A stretch of DNA of 64,000 nt from Acidobacteriaceae bacterium (GCA_003140075.1 PLIO01000142.1:26856-90855), one strand, 5' to 3'. Counted from the stretch's first letter, positions 36,343-45,709 are shown. Translations and numbers: made by a program. Notes: generated from the sequence alone by a model not told the origin.

Positions 36343-36627
36343 TTGAGAGCACAGGTACAAGAGTGGCTTACAGACTGGTTCGTGAGCAGGGCAAAGATTG
36401 GCAAAGAAGCGACCGGCAACCAGGCGCGCGAATCTCTGCTGGCCGTCGATTACTTCGAGGCCGGATGGCTCACTTCGATGGAAGTCGTCGAGTTCGTCAC
36501 AGAGATCGAGCAGCGTTTTAACATGCAGTTTTCCGATCGCGATTTGCAGGACCCGCGCTTCGTGACCATCGCCGGGGTGGCCGAGCTGATCTTGGAACGC
36601 ACGGCTGAGACCAGCGAGAGCAGATAA
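36343..36627 (+). CDS. Acyl carrier protein
   Basis: 94-aa carrier of the phosphopantetheine type: acidic, helical, with FEAGWLTSMEVVEFVTEIEQRF in which Ser45 takes the place of the pantetheinylated serine (the usual DSL is here LTS). TTG start preceded by GAGGGGAAG. It is the last member of the aldolase/ligase/cyclase/ACP module and would hold the acyl group activated by the ligase. No ketosynthase or phosphopantetheinyl transferase is present in the window. Confidence 0.82.
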   Translation: MRAQVQEWLTDWFVSRAKIGKEATGNQARESLLAVDYFEAGWLTSMEVVEFVTEIEQRFNMQFSDRDLQDPRFVTIAGVAELILERTAETSESR

Positions 36628-36671
36628 CTCCAACATTGCGCATCCCGCCTCAGCTCGAACCTGGACGATAA

Positions 36672-37835
36672 GTGGAGAAAGGCATCCCAGCAAAACTGCA
36701 CATCCTGACACTCACTCCCTTTTACCCCTCCGACGGGGACGAAGTGAGTGGTTGCTTTATCGCTGAGAGCCTGCGACAGCTCAGCGAATTCGGCGTGTTG
36801 TCTTCCGTGATCGCCGTCGATTCCATTTACCATGCCCGCAAAAAAGCAAGCCACAAGTCTCCCGCCGAATGGATTCGTTATCCCCAACTGCCCGGAAACT
36901 TCGGCCTGTCGAGCGCGGGCAAGTTCCTCGGCGCAGTGCTTCTGAGCCGGGTCCAGCAGCTTCATCGACAATCTCCGGTTCATGTGATCCATGCTCATGC
37001 CGCGTTGCCTTGCGGCCAGGCAGCGGCATTCATTTCTCACCGCTTGCGCATTCCTTTTGTTGTTACCATTCATGGCTTGGACGTCTTTAACCGATGCTTC
37101 GAGGATGGCATTGCCGCAGGATGGCGACGGAAGGCTTCGTTGCGCGTCTATGAGAACGCGCGCAACGTAATCTGCATTAGCGACAAGGTGCAGCAATTGC
37201 TCACGAAAGGCATGAATGCGAAAGTTCACTCTGAAGTCGTGTACAACGGCACGGATCCCGACCTGTTTTCACCCGGCTCTGTGCCAGACCAGCCGCCGAC
37301 AATTTTGATTGTAGGAAATCTGTTGGCGGGCAAAGGACAAGAGCTTGTACTCCGAGCCTTCGACCGATTAAAGGATTCGCATCCCGGCCTGCAATGCCGC
37401 ATTATCGGCGAAGGTGCAGACCGAGATCGTTTCGCCGCTCTGGCCCGAGATCTGAGCATAAGCGGTCAGGTTCATTTTCTGGGGCGGCGAAGCCGCTCCG
37501 GCGTGGCCGAAGCCATGCGCAACTGCACGGTTTTTGTTCTGCCCAGCCGGTACGAAGGCCTCGGATGTGTTTATCTGGAAGCGATGGCGAGTGGCAAGCC
37601 CGTAATCGCATGTCGGGGCCAAGGCATCGACGAAGTCATCGATCACGGGACCAACGGCTGGCTGATTCCAATCGACGGGCTCGACGAACTCGTGCAAGGC
37701 CTGCAAGTCCTCCTCGGGGATTCCAACCTGCGCGCGCACATCGGCCAAGCCGCCCGGCAGACAATCCTCGACCGGCTGACCTTGTCGCATCAAGCTCGAA
37801 GCCTCATGCGAATTTACGAGGCCGCCGCGCGATGA
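36672..37835 (+). CDS. Glycosyltransferase family 4
   Basis: 387-aa GT-B enzyme, GTG start. N-terminal HILTLTPFYPSDGDEVSGCFIAE and VIHAHAALPCGQAA; donor domain ILIVGNLLAGKGQELVLRAF, CRIIGEGADRDRF and VFVLPSRYEGLGCVYLEAMASGKPVIACRGQGI, very characteristic. Follows the ACP by 44 bases and overlaps the next GNAT gene by an ATGA, linking the acyl module with glycosyl transfer. Confidence 0.87.
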   Translation: MEKGIPAKLHILTLTPFYPSDGDEVSGCFIAESLRQLSEFGVLSSVIAVDSIYHARKKASHKSPAEWIRYPQLPGNFGLSSAGKFLGAVLLSRVQQLHRQSPVHVIHAHAALPCGQAAAFISHRLRIPFVVTIHGLDVFNRCFEDGIAAGWRRKASLRVYENARNVICISDKVQQLLTKGMNAKVHSEVVYNGTDPDLFSPGSVPDQPPTILIVGNLLAGKGQELVLRAFDRLKDSHPGLQCRIIGEGADRDRFAALARDLSISGQVHFLGRRSRSGVAEAMRNCTVFVLPSRYEGLGCVYLEAMASGKPVIACRGQGIDEVIDHGTNGWLIPIDGLDELVQGLQVLLGDSNLRAHIGQAARQTILDRLTLSHQARSLMRIYEAAAR

Positions 37836-38920
37836 CCACTCCCACGCCGCTCCCGCAACAAACTTCGCGCTCCAAACTCGTCAGTCTCTCAGAGAACGAT
37901 ATAGCCGAAGTCGCAAGCTTCATCGCGGTTCAGTCCGGCCGCACCAGAGAAACCGTAGAGCCGCATCTGCGCTGGTTCTTGCTCGAAAACCCAGCACGCC
38001 AGCCGCAGGACCCTCTAGGTTTTGCACTGCGCTCCGCCGATCAACTCGTAGGATGCATCTTGTGCACCCCGCAAGCCTTTCACTTGGAAAGCAAGAGAAT
38101 TCTTTTTATGGGTTCGAGTTCGTTCTACGTAGACGATCGTCATCGTGGTCAGGGCGGCCGCATCTTCCTGCAGTATTGCCGCCTCGCCAGGCAGTGGCCG
38201 CTGTTCGGAACCTCGGCGAACCCCGACGCCGCGGCCTTGTGGAAAGCGGCTGGAGCATGCCCGATCCCATACTCGGACGGTGAACTGTTCGGTGTTCTTC
38301 GTTGGCCGCCAGTCGTCGAAGAGTTCGTTCATCGACGAAATTCGAATCGCTTCCTGACCCGTCTGGCAGGCAGCCCCATCTCCAACCTCGCGCGTCTGGT
38401 CCGTCCGTTCAAGATCGATTGCGCTACGTCAGCCGCGCTTCAACTTCTTAACTCGGCGGAGCAGGTGAACGATCTATCGATTCACGCTCCCTCCCCAAAG
38501 CTCACTTCGATGCGCGACCTGGCCTATATGCGCTGGCGCTATTTCTCCGGCAGGGACTCAACCACCGCGGCGTTCGCATTTCGCAGCCGCCGTCCGGACC
38601 AGGAAATCCTGGTCGCGGTAAATCAGCGAACTCGCGGATACCGCGGCCAAATCAACACTCTCAACGTGCTCGATGTTTATCCCGAAGTGCCTCCAGAAGA
38701 GTGGCGGCGAATCGTTGGGGCACTGGCCGAGCGCTACAGGCACATCGTCGACGCGATAGTGCTGCGGAGCCAGAGCCCGGACCGGCAGAAGCTATTGTGC
38801 CAACGAGGTTTTCAATACCGCGCATTCGATGCCCCGATTGGATGGTTTCTCGATAAGGCGAAGCTCCTGCCAACACACGATTGGTATCCCGTGCCGGCAG
38901 ATGGCGACGCATTGATCTAG
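37832..38920 (+). CDS. GNAT-family acyltransferase
   Basis: 362-aa protein with a GNAT fold in the first 150 residues: SENDIAEVASFIAVQ, FALRSADQLVGCIL, the acetyl-CoA loop (DDRHRGQGGRIFLQYC) near residue 105, and SANPDAAALWKAAG. A second half of about 190 residues has no clear motif but could be a second GNAT unit. ATGA overlap with the GT4 before it. It is a natural candidate to transfer the acyl group from the ACP made upstream to a sugar amine (inference). Confidence 0.72.
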   Translation: MTTPTPLPQQTSRSKLVSLSENDIAEVASFIAVQSGRTRETVEPHLRWFLLENPARQPQDPLGFALRSADQLVGCILCTPQAFHLESKRILFMGSSSFYVDDRHRGQGGRIFLQYCRLARQWPLFGTSANPDAAALWKAAGACPIPYSDGELFGVLRWPPVVEEFVHRRNSNRFLTRLAGSPISNLARLVRPFKIDCATSAALQLLNSAEQVNDLSIHAPSPKLTSMRDLAYMRWRYFSGRDSTTAAFAFRSRRPDQEILVAVNQRTRGYRGQINTLNVLDVYPEVPPEEWRRIVGALAERYRHIVDAIVLRSQSPDRQKLLCQRGFQYRAFDAPIGWFLDKAKLLPTHDWYPVPADGDALI

Positions 38921-39101
38921 TAGAAAACGCGGAGAAGCTCGAGAACGCAGGCGGCGGCAGGCAGTAACGTGGAAGAGCGGCGTTTTAGGGCCGCGTACAG
39001 CGTCTAGAGTCATCGAGGGCTTTGGCCCCTGTGGTCGTATTTTTGCGAGCGCGAGGTTTCCGCCTGCTAGAACCGCTGAACACGCTGATAGTCTTCACGC
39101 A

Positions 39102-39998
39102 ATGAACTTCAGAAGCCAAGCTCGGGCATTGCTGATTCGAACCGCCACACTGGCCGGTCTCGATGAACTTGCCCTCCGCATTCAGAAGCTCAAAGGCGGC
39201 GCGCACGGCCTGGTTATCGGCGTTCATGAAACGCCGGCGTCTTTGGAGTCGCAGTTCCGCGCCCAACTAGAATGGGCGTCACAGCATTTTACGATTACCA
39301 GTCTGGAGGGCTTCGCACAGCTGTGGGCGCAGCCGTCCGTATCTCAAGCCTCGAAGCCTCTCGTCTTATTCACTTTTGATGACGGGAGAGAGAGCAACTA
39401 CGCTGTCGCAGCGCGCCTGCTTGAGTCTTTCGGAGGACGAGGTGTCTTCTTTGTCGTGCCCGCCTTTGCGGAGTGTGCTCCCGGCGAATCCCTCTCCTTC
39501 TATCGCAACCGGATTAATCCCGACTCCAAACCCGGCGACGAGAAATGGGAGGACTGGAAGCCAATGAATCCCAGTCAGATCGAGGAACTCGCAGCGCGAG
39601 GCCACGCAATCGGCAACCATACGCTCACGCATCAACGGCTCGTGGGGCTCGCGCCTGCCGAATTGGAGCGGGAGATTGGCGACAGCGCGCGCAAGCTCGC
39701 CGCCTGGACGAAGAAGCCGGTCGACGCCTTCGCCTGGACATTCGGCTGGGATGCGGTGGATGCGAACGCCTGGAAAGTAATTCAGCGCTACCATCGTTTC
39801 TGCTTCTCGCCCTGCGCCGGCGCCATCGATAGCCGATTGGACAGCCCGGCCTTGCTGTGGCGTCGGGAGATCGAAGTGAAATACTCGCCCGCCGAATATC
39901 GTTTTCTTTACTCGGGACTCGTAGATCCGTGGTGGAGCACTCGAAGGCGACGCCTGCGCCAGATGCTGCGCGTCTCGCAGGATGCAAATGTTGGCTGA
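39102..39998 (+). CDS. Polysaccharide deacetylase (NodB-type)
   Basis: 298-aa carbohydrate esterase 4 protein: TFDDGRESNYAVAARLLESFGGRGVFFV (motif 1 with TFDDG), HTLTH (motif 2, metal-binding His pair; near residue 170) and a later FAWTFGWD. It removes N-acetyl groups from GlcNAc-like residues. No signal peptide is convincing, so it may act on the cytoplasmic lipid-linked repeat unit. Preceded by a 180-base gap without a visible gene. Confidence 0.85.
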   Translation: MNFRSQARALLIRTATLAGLDELALRIQKLKGGAHGLVIGVHETPASLESQFRAQLEWASQHFTITSLEGFAQLWAQPSVSQASKPLVLFTFDDGRESNYAVAARLLESFGGRGVFFVVPAFAECAPGESLSFYRNRINPDSKPGDEKWEDWKPMNPSQIEELAARGHAIGNHTLTHQRLVGLAPAELEREIGDSARKLAAWTKKPVDAFAWTFGWDAVDANAWKVIQRYHRFCFSPCAGAIDSRLDSPALLWRREIEVKYSPAEYRFLYSGLVDPWWSTRRRRLRQMLRVSQDANVG

Positions 39999-40037
39999 CT
40001 TTTTAGTTGCACCTGATGCCGGAAATCGCCAGGAGAG

Positions 40038-41210
40038 ATGATTCACCTTTTCATCAACGCGCTCGCGGCCAGTGCTGGAGGGGGGCTCACCTACGTTCGC
40101 AACGTGCTGCCTCGCCTTGCGGTTCGGGACGACGTGCGCACAACCTTGCTCGCCGGAGGGCAACTGCGCAACGAAATCACAGAATCGTCTCGCGTTACTC
40201 TTCTGCGCATTGACGGTCCCGCCGGTTCCGCGAAACGGCTGTTCTACGAGCAGCGCAACCTTTCGGACTTGATTCGCCGGTCCGGCGCCGACGTCCTGCT
40301 GTCGGCGGGAAACTTTGCGCTCTTCCGCTCTCCCGTGCCGCAAATCCTTCTCAGCCGGAACGCACTCTACACCTCGTCCGACTTTTTGCGTGATCTGCGG
40401 GACCGCGGCGACTATCGTCTGTGGCTCGATACTGCGGTCAAGGCCACGCTTGCCCGATGGTCCGTGCGCGCGGCGGACTGCACGGTCGCTCCCAGTGAAG
40501 CCTTTGCCAGCGACCTGCGGCGGTGGACGGGGAAGGATGTGGTCTGCATCCACCACGGTTTTAATCACGAGGCCTTCTTCCGCGAGCAATCGCCGTTGCC
40601 GCACGACACGCAGGAAAAGCTGGCTGCGACCGAAGGCTCTCTCCGTCTGTTGTTCGTCAGCCACTACAACTACTACCGGAATTTTGAAACGCTGATTCGC
40701 GGCATAGCCGTCCTGAAGAAAAAAATGCATCCTCGAACCGTCCGCTTGATCCTCACGTGCAAATTAAATTCCCAGGACAATCCCGGAAGTTATCGTGCAG
40801 CTACAGCCGCGGAGTTGGTGCGTCAGCTCAAACTCGGCGAGGAAGTCATTGAACTAGGCGCAGTATCCTACCCGCTGCTCCATCACCTCTACCAGGCATG
40901 CGATTTCTATGTGACCCCCGCCTACGCCGAAACCTTCGCTCACCCACTGGTTGAAGCGATGGCCAGCGGCCTGCCTGTGGTCGCATCGGATTTGGCGGTG
41001 CACCGCGAGATCTGCGGCGAGGCTGCGCTCTATTTCCCGCGTTTTTCTTCCGGGGCGCTTGCAGAACAGATCATGCTCGCGGATCGCTCGCCGGCGCAGG
41101 CCACGTCCATGCGCGAAATAGGAGTCAAGCGCTCCCAAGATTTCAGCTGGGATAAACACGTCGAAGAATTGCTTCAGCTCGCTCGACGCCTCGCGAAAGA
41201 GCGACTCTAG
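40038..41210 (+). CDS. Glycosyltransferase family 4
   Basis: 390-aa GT-B enzyme: FINALAASAGGGLTYVRNVLPRL at the start (a glycine-rich loop of the WbaZ-like subgroup), VAPSEAFASDL near the hinge, and LYQACDFYVTPAYAETFAHPLVEAMASGLPVVASDLAVHREICGEAALYF in the donor domain. Follows the deacetylase by 39 bases. No donor can be assigned. Confidence 0.86.
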   Translation: MIHLFINALAASAGGGLTYVRNVLPRLAVRDDVRTTLLAGGQLRNEITESSRVTLLRIDGPAGSAKRLFYEQRNLSDLIRRSGADVLLSAGNFALFRSPVPQILLSRNALYTSSDFLRDLRDRGDYRLWLDTAVKATLARWSVRAADCTVAPSEAFASDLRRWTGKDVVCIHHGFNHEAFFREQSPLPHDTQEKLAATEGSLRLLFVSHYNYYRNFETLIRGIAVLKKKMHPRTVRLILTCKLNSQDNPGSYRAATAAELVRQLKLGEEVIELGAVSYPLLHHLYQACDFYVTPAYAETFAHPLVEAMASGLPVVASDLAVHREICGEAALYFPRFSSGALAEQIMLADRSPAQATSMREIGVKRSQDFSWDKHVEELLQLARRLAKERL

Positions 41211-41316
41211 CAATTGAAACGGCACAGAAAAATTCACCGCTCGGTTCCGCGCCGGTCCCCAGCGCTCGCGCTTCACGTAAGATGATTGCCTAAGCCCTGA
41301 GGGAGCAACGCTTCGG

Positions 41317-43248
41317 ATGTGTGGAATTTTCGGCATGATTGGCCTCAACGCGCGTGTGCCCGCGGAACTGCTCGAGCGCGCGATCCAGTCCCTGTCTCAT
41401 CGTGGACCGGACGACGGCGGCACCGTCATTCTGCACGATTCCGCGCACCAAGCTGTAGAAATCGGTCTGGGCAATCGCCGCCTCGCAATCGTCGATCTGT
41501 CTCCGCAAGGCCATCAGCCCATGAACGATCCCGCGACCGGAAACTGGATCGTCTACAACGGAGAGGTTTACAACTTTCGCGAGGTCCGCGCGAAGCTGGA
41601 GCGGGCGGGGCTGCAATTCAGCAGTCATTCCGACACTGAAGTCATCCTCAAAGCCTATGGGCTTTGGGGCGAAGCTTGCCTGCGCGAATTTCGCGGCATG
41701 TTTGCCTTCGCAGTTTGGGATGCGCAACGTCACCGCCTCTTCATTGCCCGCGATCCGATGGGCATCAAGCCGCTCTACTTCTGGCACTCGGAGCGCTACT
41801 TCATGTTTTCTTCCGAAGTCCGAACCCTTCTTGGAACCGGTCTCGTGCCTCGCAACATAGATGCCGCAGGCTTGGTGAACTACCTGACCTTCGGATCGCT
41901 TTACGACCCGAACACGCTAGTGGAAGGAGTGAGCGCCCTCCCGCCCGGCTGCTACTTGACTTGGAAAGATGGGCAGGTCAAGCAAACGCAGTACTGGGAC
42001 CTGGTCGATCCCGGGCTGGTTGAAGATTGCCGTTACGCTTGCGATGCGGGCGCAGAAGAGCGCGGCGAACTCGAAGCGCACATTGCGCAACTGCTCGACG
42101 AGTCGGTGCGCATGCAACTCGTGAGCGATGTGCCGGTGGGTGTGTTTCTTTCCGGCGGTATCGATTCCAGCAGCCTGGTCGGCGTCCTCAATCGATGCGG
42201 CGTCCAGCCGAGCACGTTCTCCATCGTATTTCAAGAGGCCGACTACTCCGAGGCAGAGTATTCCCGCGCCGTCGCACAGCACTTTCGCACCGACCACCAC
42301 GAGATCACCGTTTCCCAGTCAGATTTTTTTGCTGCAATAGCCCCGGCCATCGGTGCGATGGATATGCCCACCATCGATGGCATCAACACATATTTCGTCT
42401 CGGAGCGAACCCGTGCGGCGGGTGTGAAAGTTGCCCTTTCCGGCTTGGGCGGTGACGAAGTGTTTGCCGGCTACTCCAGTTTCCGCACCGTGCCGCGCAT
42501 GGAGCGATTCGCCCATGCGTGGGATCGCATCCCTGGCGCGGTCCGCCGTCCCTCGATAAATGTGTTTGCGGCGCTCGCTCCCTCTAGCGATCAGAATCGC
42601 AAGTTGAATCTTCTCGCCAGGAACGGCAACGGAATCGCTCATCCCTATTTTCTTTCGCGCATGCTGTTCACACCCGAGCAGCTGTATGAGTTGTTGCCCG
42701 CAATCAAGATGAACTCCGCGTCTCTGCGTCGGGCGGAACAGCCATTGGCCGACAGCCTAAGCCGCGCCAGCAGCCTGGACCCGATTAACCGTGTTTCCTA
42801 TTTGGAGGCGCGCTGTTATATGCTCAACACCCTATTACGGGACTCGGACTTCATGAGCATGGCGCATGGTTTGGAGGTGCGGGTGCCGTTGATCGACCAT
42901 CAGTTAGCGCGCCGTATCCTGGCCCTGCCCGGGGCGTGGAAGCTCGATGCCACAACCCCGAAGCCTTTGCTGGTCAAAGCGCTCAGGGGACAACTTCCGG
43001 ATAAAATTGTCCATCGACCGAAGCGAGGTTTCACCCTGCCATTCGAGCACTGGCTACGCGATGCGTTACGTCCGGCGCTCGAAAAGTCGTTCGACGGGAT
43101 TGCGGACAGCCCGCTTGGCAAAATCGTTAGCGCGCCTGCCGCTCGCCAGATTTGGAGTGATTTCCTGCACGGCAAAACGTCCTGGTCTCGCCCCTGGGCC
43201 TTGTATGTGTTGCAACTCTGGTGTGACCGGCACTCAATGACTAGCTGA
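41317..43248 (+). CDS. asnB: AsnB-type glutamine amidotransferase (first copy)
   Basis: 643-aa class II glutamine-dependent amidotransferase of the asparagine-synthetase family. Catalytic Cys2 (MCGIFG), SHRGPDDGG, VYNGEVYNF in the glutaminase domain; SGGIDSSSL (PP-loop) and LSGLGGDEVFAGY in the synthetase domain. In polysaccharide loci these enzymes usually amidate hexuronic acids rather than make asparagine, and a WbpA-type dehydrogenase is present to provide the uronic acid. ATG, 110 bases after the previous gene. A second, related copy is encoded at 46619. Confidence 0.9.
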   Translation: MCGIFGMIGLNARVPAELLERAIQSLSHRGPDDGGTVILHDSAHQAVEIGLGNRRLAIVDLSPQGHQPMNDPATGNWIVYNGEVYNFREVRAKLERAGLQFSSHSDTEVILKAYGLWGEACLREFRGMFAFAVWDAQRHRLFIARDPMGIKPLYFWHSERYFMFSSEVRTLLGTGLVPRNIDAAGLVNYLTFGSLYDPNTLVEGVSALPPGCYLTWKDGQVKQTQYWDLVDPGLVEDCRYACDAGAEERGELEAHIAQLLDESVRMQLVSDVPVGVFLSGGIDSSSLVGVLNRCGVQPSTFSIVFQEADYSEAEYSRAVAQHFRTDHHEITVSQSDFFAAIAPAIGAMDMPTIDGINTYFVSERTRAAGVKVALSGLGGDEVFAGYSSFRTVPRMERFAHAWDRIPGAVRRPSINVFAALAPSSDQNRKLNLLARNGNGIAHPYFLSRMLFTPEQLYELLPAIKMNSASLRRAEQPLADSLSRASSLDPINRVSYLEARCYMLNTLLRDSDFMSMAHGLEVRVPLIDHQLARRILALPGAWKLDATTPKPLLVKALRGQLPDKIVHRPKRGFTLPFEHWLRDALRPALEKSFDGIADSPLGKIVSAPAARQIWSDFLHGKTSWSRPWALYVLQLWCDRHSMTS

Positions 43249-43273
43249 AACCGTTCCCGCCTAACATGCTGCC

Positions 43274-43418
43274 GAAAACCTCGATTCACACCCTTGATTT
43301 TGGGTGGCGCAGCGGTTCACCGCTGCTATAAGTAGCCTACTTTCAAAAGCGGCAGCGGCTTTAGCCGCCGGGTGTACCTCCGGCGAGGAAACTGAGTTTT
43401 TCAGCAGCGTAGCTGAAA
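43274..43418. repeat. Palindromic intergenic repeat block
   Basis: A block of short hairpins between convergent genes: GCAGCGG-TTCA-CCGCTGC (43309-43326), GCGGC-TTTA-GCCGC (43355-43368), TTTCAGC-(6)-GCTGAAA (43399-43418). It begins with GAAAACCTCGATTC (43274-43287), which recurs at 59526-59539. The structures could also help transcription termination of the flanking genes. Confidence 0.6.
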
Positions 43419-43479
43419 TCGACACTTTAGAGAACTTTAGGCGACTGACGCGCTAATCGCTGAAGGGTTAGCGCTCGAT

Positions 43480-44637
43480 CTAACTCCGACACAACTGAAA
43501 TTGCTCGAACTTGTGCAACGCGGCCTCCACCTGCTGTCGATGGACTCGGGACTTGCCCCGGCCGATCCAGTTCCAGCGCTGCACCAGAAGTGTTTGCTGC
43601 GACCGGTCGGTTTTGAGGTCGAGCGCAGCCACGATCCGATCCCCGATCAGAATTGGGCAACAGAAATATCCAAACACCCGTTTGTGCTTGGGAACGTAAG
43701 CTTCGAAGCGATACTCGTAATCGAAGAAGAGCCGGAGCCGCTTGCGCTGGATGATCAGCGGATCGAAGGGGGACAGGATGTGAATCTGTTCCTGCGCCGG
43801 ATCGGGAATGGCATCGAGCGTATCCGGACGGACCCAGTGCGGCGATTCGCCCGCTCCTTCCAGTTGCACGGGGATCAGCTCCTTTCGACGGACTCGCGAC
43901 TCCAGCAGACGCCTCATCGCTGGTTTGCGTGGAGCGTCCAGATGACAGATCGATTCCACACTCACGATCCCCTGCGATTGCAGGGCACGATCCAGCAGGT
44001 AGTTCAAAGTTTCCCTTTCGGTGGCTGCACGCGGCAGACGGTCCCAGCCGAAATGGCGAGTCATAAGCTCATAAGTTTTCAGCATTCCGGCCCGCTGACT
44101 GATCGTCAGCAAACCCTTGTAAAAGGCCAACTCCAGAATGCGCTTGGAAGGCTTGCGGCTGGCCCACGCGTAGTCTTTTTCCACTGGCTCGTCCTCGATG
44201 TCGCGGATGGTGAGGGCGCCCTGCCTGCGAATGCGCGACAGCACTCTGCGCAGGTCAGCATTTGAAACCGTGCCGAACCAGCCGTTGCGACGCTGCCAAT
44301 CTTCGCCTGCCTGGCGCATATCGCGCACATAAAACCGCAGGCTCTCCGTGGGCACGTACGATAGGGCGTGCGTCCAATACTCGAAAACGGTCTTGTCGAT
44401 GCTCTGTGCCTGATGCAGATGCTCGCGCCGATACGTAGGGATGCGCGTGTAGAGGATGTGGTGATGGCTGCGCTCGATGACGTAGATGGTGTCAATCTGC
44501 AAGTAGCCCAGGTGCGCCACCGCTGCCGGAGTGGCCTTCGGACCGGAGCCGAAGGGTTCGGTGGTGTCCAGGCGCTGGGCATGCAGCCAGATTCGGCGGC
44601 CTTGGACGGAGGTGAGTTGGATGAGCGGATTCTTCAG
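43480..44637 (-). CDS. YcaQ/AlkX-like winged-helix DNA glycosylase
   Basis: Crosslink-repair DNA glycosylase family (YcaQ-type), about 385 aa. Seen: GYLQIDTIYVIERSHHHILYTRIP, VFEYWTHALSYVP, and ILSPFDPLI with RLRLFFDYEYRFEAYVPKHKRVFGYF (the family's QxD catalytic motif is not certain by eye). The frame stays open past the GTG at 44518-44520, and the extra N-terminus (RRIWLHAQRLDTTEPFGSGPKATPAAVAHLG) belongs to the family, so the true start lies upstream; only a CTG at 44637 is available there. It stands out from the polysaccharide genes in function and strand. Confidence 0.7.
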   Translation of the reverse strand: MKNPLIQLTSVQGRRIWLHAQRLDTTEPFGSGPKATPAAVAHLGYLQIDTIYVIERSHHHILYTRIPTYRREHLHQAQSIDKTVFEYWTHALSYVPTESLRFYVRDMRQAGEDWQRRNGWFGTVSNADLRRVLSRIRRQGALTIRDIEDEPVEKDYAWASRKPSKRILELAFYKGLLTISQRAGMLKTYELMTRHFGWDRLPRAATERETLNYLLDRALQSQGIVSVESICHLDAPRKPAMRRLLESRVRRKELIPVQLEGAGESPHWVRPDTLDAIPDPAQEQIHILSPFDPLIIQRKRLRLFFDYEYRFEAYVPKHKRVFGYFCCPILIGDRIVAALDLKTDRSQQTLLVQRWNWIGRGKSRVHRQQVEAALHKFEQFQLCRS

Positions 44638-44679
44638 TAGGGTCTCTGGTGACTAAGAGAATTTTTTCAGCGTAAAAGC

Positions 44680-44708
44680 GTTGTAGATCACGCCGCTTCG
44701 GCAGTCAA
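44680..44708 (-). promoter_or_regulatory. Sigma-70-like promoter for the ycaQ-like gene
   Basis: On the reverse strand: TTGACT (44703-44708), 17-base spacer, TACAAC (44680-44685). Transcription would start near 44673, about 36 bases before the CTG at 44637. Matches the consensus at 5/6 and 4/6 positions. Confidence 0.4.
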
Positions 44709-44799
44709 GAGTGACGTTACTATAGGAGATTTGTTTTCTTCTATTGAGGTGCTGCTTGGCTTTCCGTGCAGTTCACCCATGCGGTTCTGACTTCTTAGA

Positions 44800-45612
44800 T
44801 TAAGGCTTTTTGGTCGCATTCACCAGCAGAAACAACTTCCACGTCCCCGCCAGCCTCTTCACCAGCCAGCGTGGATAAATCTTCCAAACCAACCGATAAA
44901 ACGCGGATTGGAATTGCGCGGAAGGTTGATGAACCAGCAAATCGCCCGGACTGAAAACCAGCCTCGCACGCACGTCCCGAAACCCCTGCATCAGCGCAAC
45001 CGCTTCTTCCCGCGTGTAGGTCTTTGTTCCCGGACTCTCCAGGTTATCGTAAACCGACTGCCGCAAGGACTTGCCCCGCCAAACGCCGTAGCGCAGCCAA
45101 AGCAACAGTCCCGTCATCGAGGGATGGTGATACAGCATGATCCTGGCTTCGCCGCCGGGCTTCAATACCCGCCACGCCTCACGCAGGCAGCGCGCCGTGT
45201 CCGGACTGTGATGCATTACTCCGTAGGAATAAACCACATCAAAGGAGTTGGAAGGGAAGGGCAGATTCTCCGCGTCGGCCACTCGCAAGTCAGCCTTGTA
45301 TCCGGCGAGTTCACAGCGCAACCGGGCCCGCTCCAGAGATCCCTCTGACAGGTCCACTCCAGTCGCAAGCGCTCCCGCCTTAAGCCACTCGATGTAATCG
45401 GCTCCCATGCCGACGCCAATCTCTAACACTTTCAGCCCGCGCGCCGATTTAAAGTCGGCGAACTCGTGGATGTACGGTTCCAGCGCGTAGCGCATGCGCG
45501 CATGCGCCTCAAAGTCCTGGCGCTGCTCCAGGTAGCGCGATCCACAAGGTTCGGCGTCCCAGAACTGCCGCACTTCTTTCTTTTGTTCGATGGAAGAATC
45601 AGATAGGGCCAT
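44800..45612 (-). CDS. Class I SAM-dependent methyltransferase (MethyltransF 11/25 type)
   Basis: About 270-aa methyltransferase. Motif I VLEIGVGMGADYIEWLKAG, followed by GVDLSEGSLERARLR, ADAENLPFPSNSFDVVYSYGVMHH and WRVLKPGGEARIMLYHH. The N-terminal SSIEQKKEVRQFWDAEPCGSRY is a recognised start in sugar or ubiquinone-type methylases. I chose ATG 45612; a TTG two codons upstream is open. Reverse strand, same direction as the ycaQ-like gene downstream, divergent from the GT2 gene. Confidence 0.82.
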   Translation of the reverse strand: MALSDSSIEQKKEVRQFWDAEPCGSRYLEQRQDFEAHARMRYALEPYIHEFADFKSARGLKVLEIGVGMGADYIEWLKAGALATGVDLSEGSLERARLRCELAGYKADLRVADAENLPFPSNSFDVVYSYGVMHHSPDTARCLREAWRVLKPGGEARIMLYHHPSMTGLLLWLRYGVWRGKSLRQSVYDNLESPGTKTYTREEAVALMQGFRDVRARLVFSPGDLLVHQPSAQFQSAFYRLVWKIYPRWLVKRLAGTWKLFLLVNATKKP

Positions 45613-45709
45613 GGGCAAATCTGTTCCCGGATATTAGCAGCTCCACCCGCCATTTCGCCATATTTATTCGCTCCCAGTCAGGATAATATGTTCAGAGCCT
45701 TTTCTCTCC

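Noticed and set aside
39366-40730. 454-codon open frame on the reverse strand
   Set aside because: Antisense to the polysaccharide deacetylase and a GT4 gene with clear catalytic motifs; no domain visible.
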